From positions 1-64,000 of the forward strand of contig NZ_SSMX01000054.1 of assembly GCF_004799515.1 (NCBI RefSeq): a stretch of 64,000 nucleotides of DNA, given 5' to 3'. Positions 7,158 through 15,865 of the stretch are shown in pieces. The stretch is from Phenylobacterium sp. (GTDB lineage: Bacteria > Pseudomonadota > Alphaproteobacteria > Caulobacterales > Caulobacteraceae). A program made the position numbers and the translations under genes. Positions within the stretch are counted from its first letter, which is position 1; each line of letters begins with the position of its first letter. The notes under the pieces are model-generated. The model did not search any database. It was not told the DNA's origin and saw only the letters and a program-made list of their open reading frames with translations.

Positions 7158-9284
7158 TCAGTCCATCAGCTTCTGGGACAGGTACACATAGTGCCTGGCC
7201 CAGCGGCGGGCGTTGAGTTCGGGGTCGGCGTCGTTGGCGTGACCGCCGAAGGTCTGCTCGTAATAGAGATAGGGCAGGCCCATGGCCTCCATCTTCGCCG
7301 CGAACTTGCGCGGATGTCCCGGGTGCACCCGGTCGTCCCGCGTGTTGGTGGTGATGTAGGGCTCCGGATACTTCACCCCGGCCTTCAGGTTCTGGTAGCC
7401 CGAGTACTTGGCGATGAAGGCGCGGTCGGCGGGGATGTCCGGATCGCCGTACTCCGCCACCCAGGACGCGCCGGCCGACAGGTGGTTGTAGCGCAGCATG
7501 TCGATCAGCGGGCTCTCGATGACGATGGCGTTGAACAGCTCCGGATGCTGGGTCATCGACACCGTGGTCAGGATCCCGCCGTTCGAACGGGCGTAGATGC
7601 CCATGTGCCGCGGCGAGGTGATCTTGCGGGTCTCCAGGTCGCGGGCCACCGAGGCGAAATCGTCGAAGGCCCGTTGCCGGTGCTCGCGCAGGGCCGACTC
7701 GTGCCAGGCCGGCCCGAACTCGCCGCCGCCGCGGATGTTGGCGATGACGTAGGCGCCGCCCCGCTCCAGCCACAGCTTGCCCATCTGCGGGATGTAGGCC
7801 GGCGGCTCGGAGAGCTCGAACCCGCCATAGCCGAACATCTGGACGGGCGTGGAGCCATCCAGCTTCATGTCCTTCCGGTGGACCAGGAAGTAGGGGATCC
7901 TGGTCCCGTCGTTGGAGACCGCCCAGTACTGGTCGACAACGTCCTTCGAGGCGTCGAACTGGGCCGGCAGCTGCTTGACCTTGGCGACGGCGCCGTCGGC
8001 GTCCGCCAGCCACAGCGAGGTCGGGTCCAGGAAGCCCTCGGCGGTGAAGAACAGCTGGTTGTCGTCGTCCGAGGCGCTGACCAGGTTGATGTTGGCGTTG
8101 GCCGGCAGCTTCAGGCGGCGCGGCAGCCAGACGCCGGCCTTGTGGTCGTAGGTGTCCACCGCGCCCTTCACGTCCTGCAAGAGGACGATGACCAGCCGGT
8201 CCTTGGACGACGCCACCCGCTCCACGGCGTCGTGGGCGGTGGGCATGAAGACCAGCTGCGGCTTGGCGGTCGCCGGGCCGCGCTTCAGCTCGGCGAGGTC
8301 GTAGCTGATCACCGCGCCGGCGTGGAAGGTCTTCCAGTCCTCCTTGATGACGAAGACCGCCTGGCCGTCGGCATAGGCGCCGAACTCCACCTTCTTGGGC
8401 AGCGGGATGGCGGTGAGTTCGCCCTTCGGTCCAAGCAGGCTGAACTCGCGCTCGTAGAAGGTGAGGCCGTGCTGGATCAGGACGGCGTCGGCGCCGTGCG
8501 GGCCGTCCAGGACGTCGCCGGAGTTCTGCACGTCGGTCTTGGCGCCGCGGAACACCTCGCGCGGCGCGGCCCCGCCGCGGGTGACGATCTTCACCACATA
8601 GGGATAGCCGGACTTGGTCACCTCGTCCGGCGTCCAGGCGCGGGCGACGATCAGGGTGTCGTGGTCGATCCAGCGGATGTTCTGCTTGCCGTTCGGGAAG
8701 AAGAAGCCGCCGGCCACGAACTTGCCGGTCGTGGTGTCGAACTCGCGGTCCTCCACCGCGTCGCTGCCGCCGTTGGAAAGGTGCACCAGGCAGAGGGTCT
8801 GCGCCGGCTTCAGGCAGTCGGCGCCCTTCCAGATCCAATTCTTGCCCTCGGCCTTCGACAGGGCGTCGAGGTCCAGCAGGGTCTGCCACTGCGGCGCCGC
8901 CGTGCGGTAGGAGGCCAGCGTCGTGTGGCGCCAGATCCCATGCACGTGGGCGCCGTCCTGCCAGAAGTTGTCGACCCCGCCGGCGCGGAAGCGCGGCGTC
9001 GGGATGCGGTCCTGGGCGGTGAAGATCTTCAGCGCTTCCTGGCGGAAGGTCTCGTAGCGCGGGTCTTCCTCCAGGCGCACATGCGTCTTGGCGTTCTGGC
9101 CCTCGACCCAGGCCATGGACCGGGGTGAATCGATGTCCTCCAGCCAGATGAAGGGATCGTCGGCGCTTGCGGCCGCGGCGGCGGGCGCCCCTTGAGCCGG
9201 GGGTTGCGCCGGCGCTTGCGCTTGGGCGGGGGCGAAGGAGACGGCCGAAGCCAGGGCCGCGAGGGCCGTCAGCAGAGCTTTCAT
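7158..9284 (-). CDS. Secreted prolyl oligopeptidase family serine peptidase (S9)
   Basis: A 708-residue peptidase with an N-terminal signal peptide and Ala/Pro/Gln-rich linker (about 1-42), then a beta-propeller beginning at DDPFIWLEDID, and a C-terminal alpha/beta hydrolase domain. The catalytic triad can be read as S567 (YARSNGG), D650 or D651 (TRDDRVHPGH) and H682 (FGGHAND). The Met at 9284 starts the signal peptide; the frame stays open far upstream but only as antisense of dapF. A periplasmic role in peptide degradation is inferred. It is convergent with the ferredoxin gene. Confidence 0.92.
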   Translation of the reverse strand: MKALLTALAALASAVSFAPAQAQAPAQPPAQGAPAAAAASADDPFIWLEDIDSPRSMAWVEGQNAKTHVRLEEDPRYETFRQEALKIFTAQDRIPTPRFRAGGVDNFWQDGAHVHGIWRHTTLASYRTAAPQWQTLLDLDALSKAEGKNWIWKGADCLKPAQTLCLVHLSNGGSDAVEDREFDTTTGKFVAGGFFFPNGKQNIRWIDHDTLIVARAWTPDEVTKSGYPYVVKIVTRGGAAPREVFRGAKTDVQNSGDVLDGPHGADAVLIQHGLTFYEREFSLLGPKGELTAIPLPKKVEFGAYADGQAVFVIKEDWKTFHAGAVISYDLAELKRGPATAKPQLVFMPTAHDAVERVASSKDRLVIVLLQDVKGAVDTYDHKAGVWLPRRLKLPANANINLVSASDDDNQLFFTAEGFLDPTSLWLADADGAVAKVKQLPAQFDASKDVVDQYWAVSNDGTRIPYFLVHRKDMKLDGSTPVQMFGYGGFELSEPPAYIPQMGKLWLERGGAYVIANIRGGGEFGPAWHESALREHRQRAFDDFASVARDLETRKITSPRHMGIYARSNGGILTTVSMTQHPELFNAIVIESPLIDMLRYNHLSAGASWVAEYGDPDIPADRAFIAKYSGYQNLKAGVKYPEPYITTNTRDDRVHPGHPRKFAAKMEAMGLPYLYYEQTFGGHANDADPELNARRWARHYVYLSQKLMD

Positions 9285-9410
9285 GCGCTTTTCTAGCCGG
9301 GCGGAAACGCGGCTGTCTCGCGCTGAGTCGTCTCTCGTCGCTTCGTGGGGTTCCGGCGGCGAAACGCCCGGCGTGCTTCGAGGGCCGTCTTCCCCTATAT
9401 GTCCGCCGCC

Positions 9411-10244
9411 ATGAGCCGTCCGTTCCTGAAGATGAACGGGCTCGGCAACGACTTCGTCGTGGTCGAGGCCCGCACCGCGCCGTTCGAGCCGACGGCCGCC
9501 GAGGTGCGCGCCTTGGGCGACCGGACGAGCGGCATAGGCTTCGACCAGCTCATCGCCATCGCGCCGCCGCGTCCGGACGAGGGCGCCGATGCGCGGGTGC
9601 GCTTCTGGAACTCCGACGGCGAGGAGATCTTCGCCTGCGGCAACGGCACGCGCTGCGTGGGCTGGCTCCTGATGCAGGCCTCCGGCGCCGATCGGGCGGT
9701 GATCGAGACCAAGGCCGGGCGCCTGATCGCCACCCGCGCCGGCGAGCGGCTGGTCAGCGTCGACATGGGAAAGCCGGGGCTGGACTGGGCCGACATCCCG
9801 CTGGCCCGCGAGCAGGACACCCGCGCGCTGGACGTCGTCCTCTACGACCATCCGGCGCTGGCGACGTCTCCGGGCTGCGTCTCCATGGGCAATCCCCACG
9901 TGGTCTTCTTCACGCCGGATGTGGACCTCGTGCCGGTGACGACCATCGGTCCGCTGGTGGAGCGCCACGCGCTGTTCCCCGAGCAGGCGAACGTCGGCTT
10001 CGCCCAGATCATCGACCGCGGCCGCATCCGCCTCAGGGTCTGGGAGCGTGGCGCGGGCCTGACCAAGGCCTGCGGCACCGGCGCCTGCGCGGCCCTGGTG
10101 GCCGCCGCCCGCCGCGACCTCGCCGACCGTTCCGCCGTGCTCGTCCTGGACGGCGGCGAACTGCTGGTCGAGTGGAAGGCCGAGGACGACCACGTGATCA
10201 TGACCGGCCCCGCCGCGGTCGACTTCGCGGGTGAGCTGCCGTGA
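9411..10244 (+). CDS. dapF: Diaminopimelate epimerase
   Basis: Converts LL- to meso-diaminopimelate for lysine and peptidoglycan synthesis. The two catalytic cysteines are C76 (FACGNGTRC) and C221 (KACGTGAC). I chose the Met at 9411, which begins SRPFLKMNGLGNDF, the normal family N-terminus; another in-frame Met lies four codons earlier and the frame can extend to 9345. The length is 277 residues. Its stop overlaps the GTG start of mtaB (GTGA), so the two are translationally coupled. Confidence 0.95.
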   Translation: MSRPFLKMNGLGNDFVVVEARTAPFEPTAAEVRALGDRTSGIGFDQLIAIAPPRPDEGADARVRFWNSDGEEIFACGNGTRCVGWLLMQASGADRAVIETKAGRLIATRAGERLVSVDMGKPGLDWADIPLAREQDTRALDVVLYDHPALATSPGCVSMGNPHVVFFTPDVDLVPVTTIGPLVERHALFPEQANVGFAQIIDRGRIRLRVWERGAGLTKACGTGACAALVAAARRDLADRSAVLVLDGGELLVEWKAEDDHVIMTGPAAVDFAGELP

Positions 10245-11521
10245 GCGAGGTCCTGGCTTCCGACGTGGACGTGGTGACCTTCGGCTGCCGGCTGAACGCC
10301 TATGAGAGCGAGATCATCCGCACCCAGGCCGCCGCCGACGGCCTTTCGGACGCCGTGGTCTTCAACACCTGCGCGGTGACCGGCGAGGCGGTGCGTCAGG
10401 CGCGCCAGGCGATCCGCAAGGCGCGGCGCGAGCGGCCGGGCGCACGGCTGATCGTCACCGGCTGCGCGGCCCAGATCGACCCCGCCGCCTTCGCCGCCAT
10501 GCCGGAGGTCGACCTGGTGCTGGGCAACGCCGAGAAGGGCCAGGCGGGGTCCTACCTTCCGCAGCCGGAGCTCGGCCGCGTGCGGGTCAACGACATCATG
10601 AGCGTGCGCGAGACCGCCGGGCATCTGGTGGACGGGCTCAAGGACCGCGCGCGGGCCTACGTCGAGGTGCAGAACGGCTGCGACCACCGTTGCACCTTCT
10701 GCATCATCCCGTTCGGGCGGGGCAATTCGCGCTCCGCGCCCGCCGGCGAGGTGGTCGAGCAGATCCGCCGCCTGGCCGCCCAGGGCTACCGCGAGGTGGT
10801 GCTGACCGGGGTCGACGTGACCAGCTGGGGCGCCGACCTGCCCGGCCAGCCGACGCTGGGCCAACTCGTCGCGCGCATCCTGAAGCTGGTCCCGGAGTTG
10901 GCGCGCCTGCGCCTGTCGTCCATCGACGCCGCCGAGATCGACGCCGACCTGCTGCGCTGTTTCGCCGAGGAGCCCAGGCTCGCGCCCTATCTGCACCTGT
11001 CCCTGCAGGCCGGCGACGACATGATCCTGAAGCGGATGAAGCGCCGCCACAGCCGCGCAGACGCCCTGCGCCTGATCGCCGCGGTCCGCGCGGTGCGCCC
11101 CGGCACCGCCTTCGGCGCCGACCTGATCGCAGGCTTCCCCACCGAGACGGACGCCATGTTCGAGAACACGCTCTCGCTCGTGGACGAGGCGGGCTTGAGC
11201 TTCCTGCATGTCTTCCCCTACAGCCCACGTCCGGGCACGCCCGCCGCGCGGATGCCGGCCGTGGCGCGTGCGGACGTCAAGGCCCGCGCCGCGCGCCTGC
11301 GGGCGGCGGGCGAGGCGGCGCTGGCGCGGCATCTGCAGCGGCAGGTCGGGCGTACGCTGATAGGCCTTGTCGAACGGGACGGCATGGCCCGCGCCGAGGA
11401 CTTCACCGAGATCGCCTTCGAGGGACCGGCGGAGGTCGGCGGCCTGGCCGCCCTCAGCGTCACCGGCCACGACGGCAAGCGGGCGTTGGCGCGGGTCGCC
11501 GTGCTGGAGGCCGCCGAATAA
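10241..11521 (+). CDS. mtaB: tRNA t6A37 methylthiotransferase MtaB
   Basis: A 426-residue radical SAM enzyme that adds a methylthio group to N6-threonylcarbamoyladenosine at tRNA position 37. The N-terminal UPF0004 domain has C16, C44 and C75 for the auxiliary cluster; the radical SAM motif C147-x3-C151-x2-C154 follows; a TRAM-like segment ends the protein. The GTG start overlaps the dapF stop by four bases. The dapF-mtaB pairing is common in alphaproteobacteria. Confidence 0.94.
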   Translation: MSEVLASDVDVVTFGCRLNAYESEIIRTQAAADGLSDAVVFNTCAVTGEAVRQARQAIRKARRERPGARLIVTGCAAQIDPAAFAAMPEVDLVLGNAEKGQAGSYLPQPELGRVRVNDIMSVRETAGHLVDGLKDRARAYVEVQNGCDHRCTFCIIPFGRGNSRSAPAGEVVEQIRRLAAQGYREVVLTGVDVTSWGADLPGQPTLGQLVARILKLVPELARLRLSSIDAAEIDADLLRCFAEEPRLAPYLHLSLQAGDDMILKRMKRRHSRADALRLIAAVRAVRPGTAFGADLIAGFPTETDAMFENTLSLVDEAGLSFLHVFPYSPRPGTPAARMPAVARADVKARAARLRAAGEAALARHLQRQVGRTLIGLVERDGMARAEDFTEIAFEGPAEVGGLAALSVTGHDGKRALARVAVLEAAE

Positions 11522-11540
11522 GCCGGCGTGGCCGGAGAGC

Positions 11541-12149
11541 TTAGGCCGCGGCCGCGCGCCCCCGGCGGCGCAGAAAAGCGCCCGCCGCGCCGAAGCCCAG
11601 GATCATCAGCGCCCAGCTTTGCGGCTCCGGCGCCGGAACCGCGTCGCCCGCCCAGGTGGCGGTGAAGCTGAAGTCGGCGGCGGGGATGGTCTTGTTGAAC
11701 GCGACCTGGAAGTCGAAGGTGTCGCCGGGCTTTAGCTCGTCGCCCTTCGGCGCGATGAATTCCACCTCGGTGGCGGAGATGAACTTGGTCTTCCAGGTCA
11801 CGCCTTCCGGCGTCTCGACATGGGTCAGGCCCGAGCCCAGGGTCTTGTCGAAGGCGTCCGGCTTCGAGCCGGTATAGGTGAGGGTGAAGGAGGTCGCGTC
11901 CGCCAGGCCGTGGCCGCCCTGGAAGACCTGCATGTCCCCATCGCCGAACGGCGGCTCGTCAAGCAGCATGGGCCCGAAGCTCTCGGGGAACACGGTCCAG
12001 GCGCCGGCCAGCGGATCGGTCCCGCTGAAGCCGGAGCCGGTGAAGGTGAAACTCGCGGTGGTGGGTTGCGCGGCGTGAGCGGCCAGGGGCGCGAGGAGCG
12101 CAGCGGAGGCCAGGGCGGCGGCCAATCGGGCCGTGGGAAGCAAGGACAT
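11541..12149 (-). CDS. Exported PEPxxWA-CTERM protein
   Basis: A 202-residue protein with a signal peptide ending near AHA, a beta-rich Thr/Gly/Asp-containing body, and a C-terminal sorting signal: PEPQSWALMILGFG, a short hydrophobic helix, then RRRGR. This is the PEPxxWA variant of PEP-CTERM, normally processed by an exosortase for surface attachment or release with exopolysaccharide. The Met at 12149 is chosen because it starts the signal peptide. No exosortase is in the window. A second protein with the same tail lies at 50498-51454. Confidence 0.85.
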   Translation of the reverse strand: MSLLPTARLAAALASAALLAPLAAHAAQPTTASFTFTGSGFSGTDPLAGAWTVFPESFGPMLLDEPPFGDGDMQVFQGGHGLADATSFTLTYTGSKPDAFDKTLGSGLTHVETPEGVTWKTKFISATEVEFIAPKGDELKPGDTFDFQVAFNKTIPAADFSFTATWAGDAVPAPEPQSWALMILGFGAAGAFLRRRGRAAAA

Positions 12150-12245
12150 GACTGACGCTCTTCGGTTTACAGGAGCGGGATGGCTAGCCCGGCTCCGTCG
12201 CGGCTCGGCCAAGGTTTCATGGCAAACGCGTGACAATGACCGGCG

Positions 12246-12875
12246 TCAGCCGCCGGCGTCTGTCGGCCCGCCGAAGCCCGGCAACGACCAGTTCCACAGG
12301 ATCGCCCCGGCGCGGATGGTGAGCGCGATACCGAACCCCGCCACGCCCGCCGGGATCGTCGGCATGCCCACCAGGCTCAGCACCACGAAGGCCGCCGCCC
12401 CGGCCAGGGCCGGGGTGACATAGAGCTGGCGTTGCAGGAGGACCGAGGGCTCGTGGGCCAGGACGTCGCGGATCACCCCGCCGAAGGTGGCCGTCAGCAC
12501 GCCCATCACCACCGCGCTGAACGGTGGGACGTGCCAGGACAGGGCCTTCAGGGCGCCGACCACCGCATAGGCCGCCATGCCCAGCGCATCCAGCCAGGTG
12601 AGCGTGTGCCCGCGGAACCGCCGCGGCCCCAGGATCCACACCGCCGCGGCGGCCGAGAGGCAGACGATGATGTAGGCCGGGCGCCCCACCCAGAACACCG
12701 GCGCCCCGATCAGGAGGTCGCGCAAGGTGCCGCCGCCGACGCCGGTGATCGCCGCGAAGAAGCCGAAGGTGACGATGTCGTGCTGGCGCCGCGCGGCGGC
12801 CAGGGCCCCGGTCGCGCCGAACACCGCGACCGCCGCATAGTCGAGCACCGCAAGCGTGGCCGTGAGTCGGTCCAT
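12246..12875 (-). CDS. Trimeric intracellular cation (TRIC) channel family protein
   Basis: A 209-residue inner-membrane protein of the YicG/UPF0126 family with about seven hydrophobic segments arranged as two similar halves. Each half carries the family's glycine-rich signature: GVGGGTLRDLLIG near residue 45-57 and TFGGVIRDVLAHE near 129-141. Bacterial members form trimeric potassium or cation channels. It is divergent from ftsY across a 59-base gap. Confidence 0.88.
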   Translation of the reverse strand: MDRLTATLAVLDYAAVAVFGATGALAAARRQHDIVTFGFFAAITGVGGGTLRDLLIGAPVFWVGRPAYIIVCLSAAAAVWILGPRRFRGHTLTWLDALGMAAYAVVGALKALSWHVPPFSAVVMGVLTATFGGVIRDVLAHEPSVLLQRQLYVTPALAGAAAFVVLSLVGMPTIPAGVAGFGIALTIRAGAILWNWSLPGFGGPTDAGG

Positions 12876-12934
12876 GGGGCGCCACCCTGGAAGGGCGCGT
12901 GACGCCGCGCAAGTGGCCCGCTATTAGCGCCTCC

Positions 12935-13879
12935 ATGAGCGAACCCAAACGCGGCTGGTTCCAGCGCCTGACCGAGGGCCTGACGCGATCTTCCAAACAG
13001 ATCGGCGACCAGATCACCCAGGTCTTCGTGGCCAAGGAGCCCCTGGACCAGGCCAAGCTCGATGAACTGGAAGAGATGCTGATCGAGGCCGACCTCGGCC
13101 CGCATTCGGCGGCGCGGATCACCCAGCGCTTCGCCGACGAGAAGTTCGGCAAGGACGTCGACGAAGCCGATATCAAGGAGGCCCTGGCCGCCGCCATCGG
13201 CGACGAGCTTTCCAGCCGCCAGGGCCATTTCGACGCCCTGTCGGGGCCCCGGCCCTATGTGGTGCTGTTCATCGGGGTCAACGGCTCGGGCAAGACGACG
13301 ACGTTGGGCAAGATCGCGTCGGACCTCACCGGCCGCGGCGCCAAGGTGCTGGTGGTGGCCGGCGACACCTTCCGCGCCGCCGCCGTCGAGCAGCTGCGGG
13401 TCTGGGCCGACCGCGCCGGCGCCGACTTCATCTCCCGGCCGATGAATTCCGACGCCGCCGGCCTGGCCTTCGAGGCCCTGGAGCGCGCCAAGGCGCAAGG
13501 ACACGACGTGGTGCTGATCGACACCGCCGGGCGGCTGCAGAACAAGCAGGGGCTGATGGACGAGCTGCACAAGATCATCCGCGTGGTGAAGAAGGTCGAT
13601 CCGGACGCGCCGCACGAGACCCTGCTGGTGCTGGACGCCACCGTGGGCCGCAATGCGCTGGCCCAGGAAAACATCTTCGGCAACCAGATCGGGGTCTCGG
13701 GGATCGTCATGACAAAGCTGGACGGCACCGCCCGCGGCGGGGTCCTGGTGCCGGTCGCTCAGGCCTCGGACAGCCCGATCAAGCTGGTGGGCGTGGGCGA
13801 AGGAATCGATGACCTGCAGCCCTTCGACGCCCACGCCTTCGCCCGTTCCCTGGTGGGCCTTGGAGAGACCGTCCGATGA
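12935..13879 (+). CDS. ftsY: Signal recognition particle receptor FtsY
   Basis: A 314-residue SRP receptor GTPase that docks ribosome-SRP complexes at the membrane for co-translational insertion. A short N-terminal segment leads into the N domain (about 20-105); the G domain has GVNGSGKT at 114-121, then DTAGR and TKLDGTARGG. The Met at 12935 gives the compact N-terminus typical of this group. The stop overlaps the start of yciB (ATGA). Confidence 0.95.
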   Translation: MSEPKRGWFQRLTEGLTRSSKQIGDQITQVFVAKEPLDQAKLDELEEMLIEADLGPHSAARITQRFADEKFGKDVDEADIKEALAAAIGDELSSRQGHFDALSGPRPYVVLFIGVNGSGKTTTLGKIASDLTGRGAKVLVVAGDTFRAAAVEQLRVWADRAGADFISRPMNSDAAGLAFEALERAKAQGHDVVLIDTAGRLQNKQGLMDELHKIIRVVKKVDPDAPHETLLVLDATVGRNALAQENIFGNQIGVSGIVMTKLDGTARGGVLVPVAQASDSPIKLVGVGEGIDDLQPFDAHAFARSLVGLGETVR

Positions 13880-14547
13880 GCGGCGAGACAGAGACGCCCG
13901 CCGAGGCGCGCCCCAAGCTTCCCAAGTGGGTGCACTACGTCATCGACTACGGCGGCCTGGTCGCCTGGCTGCTGACCCTGCTCATGCTCAACCTCATGCA
14001 CCGGAGCGACGCGGCCGTCACCTCCAGCTGGGTGATCGTCGGCGCCTCGCTGCTGGCGCTCGGCGTTGGGCTGATCGTCGAGCGGCGCATCGCGCCCATG
14101 CCGCTGGTGACCGCGGTGGTCGGCCTGATCTTCGGCGGCCTGACCCTCGCCTTCCACGACGAGAGGTTCATCAAGGTCAAGCCGACCATCCTCTACGGGA
14201 TCCTCGGCCTGTTCCTGATCACCGGAGCCCTGCGCGGCAAGAACCCGCTGAAGGTCCTGATGGGCGACGCCTTCCACCTGCCGGACCCGGTGGTCCGCAC
14301 GCTGACCTTGCGCTACGCCCTGTTCTTCTTTGCGCTCGCGATCGCCAACGAGGCGGTGTGGCGCACCCAGAGCACGGTCACCTGGGCCTTCTTCAAATTC
14401 CCCGGCGTGGCGATCCTGCTCTTCGCCTTCGCCATGAGCCAGGCGCCCTTGATGATGAAGCATATGCCCGACGAGGACGAGACCTCGGAGAAGGCGGCGG
14501 GAAGTCAGGCCGCGGGTGGCGCGAAACCCCCGACGGACGCCCTCTGA
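13876..14547 (+). CDS. yciB: Septation protein A family (YciB/IspZ) inner-membrane protein
   Basis: A 223-residue polytopic membrane protein with about six helices. Family features include the DYGGL segment near the first helix, the INDERFIKVKPTILY-like loop (here HDERFIKVKPTI, about 95-107) and the NEAVWRT segment. Members are linked to cell envelope and septum maintenance. The C-terminal 30 residues are hydrophilic. The ATG overlaps the ftsY stop by four bases, so expression is coupled with protein insertion machinery. Confidence 0.9.
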   Translation: MSGETETPAEARPKLPKWVHYVIDYGGLVAWLLTLLMLNLMHRSDAAVTSSWVIVGASLLALGVGLIVERRIAPMPLVTAVVGLIFGGLTLAFHDERFIKVKPTILYGILGLFLITGALRGKNPLKVLMGDAFHLPDPVVRTLTLRYALFFFALAIANEAVWRTQSTVTWAFFKFPGVAILLFAFAMSQAPLMMKHMPDEDETSEKAAGSQAAGGAKPPTDAL

Positions 14548-14573
14548 ATCGATTGGTGCGACGCCCACGGAAT

Positions 14574-14591
14574 GTCTGTAATCAAACAGAC
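14574..14591. promoter_or_regulatory. Inverted repeat upstream of the MarR gene
   Basis: GTCTGT-aatcaa-ACAGAC at 14574-14591 is a perfect six-base dyad with a six-base loop. It lies 47 bases before the marR-like start in an AT-richer patch (TATTCTTACTCTAG follows), so it is a plausible operator for autoregulation. Confidence 0.45.
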
Positions 14592-14637
14592 GTATTCTTA
14601 CTCTAGTGACGCTTTTGAGCCTCGCGGGGGAAGACCG

Positions 14638-15210
14638 ATGGCCAAGAGCAAGTCCGGCGCTAAGGGGGGCATCGCCGCCCTCGATCAATCGCCGAGCCAC
14701 CTGCTGCACCGGGCGCTGCAGCGCGCCCTCGACATCTATGTGGAAGAGTTCGGCGAGAGCGGCATCACCCAGCGCCAGTTCGCGGTGCTGGCCGCCGCCG
14801 ACGAGCACGAGGGGGCCACTCAGGCCGACCTGGTGCGGATCACCGGCATCGACCGCTCGACGCTCGCCGACATGGCGCGCCGGATGATCGGCAAGGGGCT
14901 CCTGGAGCGGGAACGCTCCAACGTCGACGCCCGGGCCAACGCCGTGCGCCTCACCGACGCCGGCCGCGAGGCCCTGATCGAGGCCAGGCCGAAGATGGCC
15001 CAGGCCGACGGGCGTCTCTTGAAGCTGATTTCCGGCGGTGGCCGCCGCGCGGCCTTCGTTGGCCTCCTGCGCGACCTGACCCGGGCCGCGCCGCCCGCCG
15101 AGGCGGCGGCGGAGAAGAAGGCCGCCAAGGCCAAGGCGCCCAGGGCTGCGAAGCCCGCCAAGGCCGGCAAGCCGCACAAGGGCAAGAAGGCGAAGAAGAA
15201 AGCTGCCTAG
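14638..15210 (+). CDS. MarR-family transcriptional regulator with Lys/Ala-rich tail
   Basis: A 190-residue winged-helix regulator. The MarR core (about 20-150) includes the recognition region TQADLVRITGIDRSTLADMARRM and the wing VDARANAVRLTDAG. The last 35 residues are nearly all Lys, Ala, Pro and Gly with repeated AKA/KAKK blocks, a basic tail that may add nonspecific DNA affinity and is not part of the family fold. The Met at 14638 is preceded by GGGGGAAG. Its target genes are unknown. Confidence 0.88.
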   Translation: MAKSKSGAKGGIAALDQSPSHLLHRALQRALDIYVEEFGESGITQRQFAVLAAADEHEGATQADLVRITGIDRSTLADMARRMIGKGLLERERSNVDARANAVRLTDAGREALIEARPKMAQADGRLLKLISGGGRRAAFVGLLRDLTRAAPPAEAAAEKKAAKAKAPRAAKPAKAGKPHKGKKAKKKAA

Positions 15211-15216
15211 GACCTC

Positions 15217-15435
15217 TTACGAGGCTGGCGTCTCCGTCCCCGGCTGACCCGGACCGGCGATGGTCCCGGGCCGCAGATGCGGCGAGCGCAGGCGCTCGTA
15301 GGGCAGCTCCGGCAGGCAGCGGGTGACGATCTCCAGCAGGTCCTCGCCCTCGGCGCGCACCGGCGGCGGCTCGCCGAAAACCTCGCGCCAGAGCGCGGTG
15401 GCTTCCTCGTAGATACGCTGTTGGCGACCGTCCAT
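15217..15435 (-). CDS. Small hypothetical protein
   Basis: A 72-residue protein beginning MDGRQQRIYEEATALW, with one amphipathic helix at about 5-20 and a Pro-rich end. No signal or membrane segment. I chose the Met at 15435; a longer start at 15471 is possible. It is the last gene of the minus-strand run that begins with ccmA and has a TTAACC-type motif about 45 bases upstream. Function unknown. Confidence 0.6.
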   Translation of the reverse strand: MDGRQQRIYEEATALWREVFGEPPPVRAEGEDLLEIVTRCLPELPYERLRSPHLRPGTIAGPGQPGTETPAS

Positions 15436-15477
15436 GGTTGAGCAAACACCGATCGGGGCGCTCCGTTCCAATTCTGG

Positions 15478-15494
15478 AAGGTTAATTATTTTAA
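15478..15494 (-). promoter_or_regulatory. CtrA-like TTAA pair
   Basis: Read on the minus strand this is TTAA-n5-TTAACCTT. It is close to the CtrA half-site TTAACCAT and to the full TTAA-n7-TTAA box, but the spacing is five rather than seven. It lies upstream of the 72-residue gene. Confidence 0.3.
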
Positions 15495-15520
15495 AGACTT
15501 AGGTCTGTGGCTGACTCGCC

Positions 15521-15796
15521 TCAGACGCGAATGTCCAGGAGCGAGCCCGGCCGCAGGACCTTGGCCGGGGGCTCGGTAGGGGTCGCGGCGGGCCGAATCT
15601 CGGCGCGCGGGGCCGGCGCGGCTGTGGGCGTGAACGCCGCCGCCTGAGGGGCGGCCGCCTGCGCCGGGGCGTTCGCGCGGCCCATGGCGGCGTCGAAGAA
15701 CGCCCGCTGCGCCGCGTTGCGGGCGGCATCCGCGGCGGAGCCGGCGGACGAAGGCGCAACGTGGGCCGGAAAGGCGTTGGGGCGGATCGGCGTCAC
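15521..15796 (-). CDS. Small Ala/Pro-rich protein
   Basis: A 91-residue protein: a hydrophilic N-terminus (MTPIRPNAFPAH), an Ala-rich helix at about 18-45, a disordered Ala/Pro/Thr linker and a compact C-terminal LRPGSLLDIRV segment that looks conserved in character. No signal peptide. Two minus-strand TTAACCAT motifs lie just upstream. I do not recognise a family; it could be one of the small lineage-specific proteins common in Caulobacterales. Confidence 0.55.
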   Translation of the reverse strand: MTPIRPNAFPAHVAPSSAGSAADAARNAAQRAFFDAAMGRANAPAQAAAPQAAAFTPTAAPAPRAEIRPAATPTEPPAKVLRPGSLLDIRV

Positions 15797-15816
15797 GGGC
15801 GCTCGGAGCTGGGGTT

Positions 15817-15865
15817 ATGGTTAACGCCCGCTCAATCTGCCGCCCCGCGATCAACGTATGGTTAA
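15817..15865 (-). promoter_or_regulatory. Two TTAACCAT motifs (CtrA half-site type)
   Basis: ATGGTTAA occurs at 15817-15824 and 15858-15865, i.e. TTAACCAT on the minus strand, 41 bases apart. TTAACCAT is the half-site recognised by the cell-cycle regulator CtrA in Caulobacter. They precede the 91-residue minus-strand gene by 21 and 62 bases; the distal copy overlaps the ccmG stop codon. Confidence 0.5.

Noticed and set aside
9285..10193. 303-residue N-terminal extension of the prolyl oligopeptidase frame
   Set aside because: It is antisense to dapF and lies before a clear signal peptide starting at 9284.
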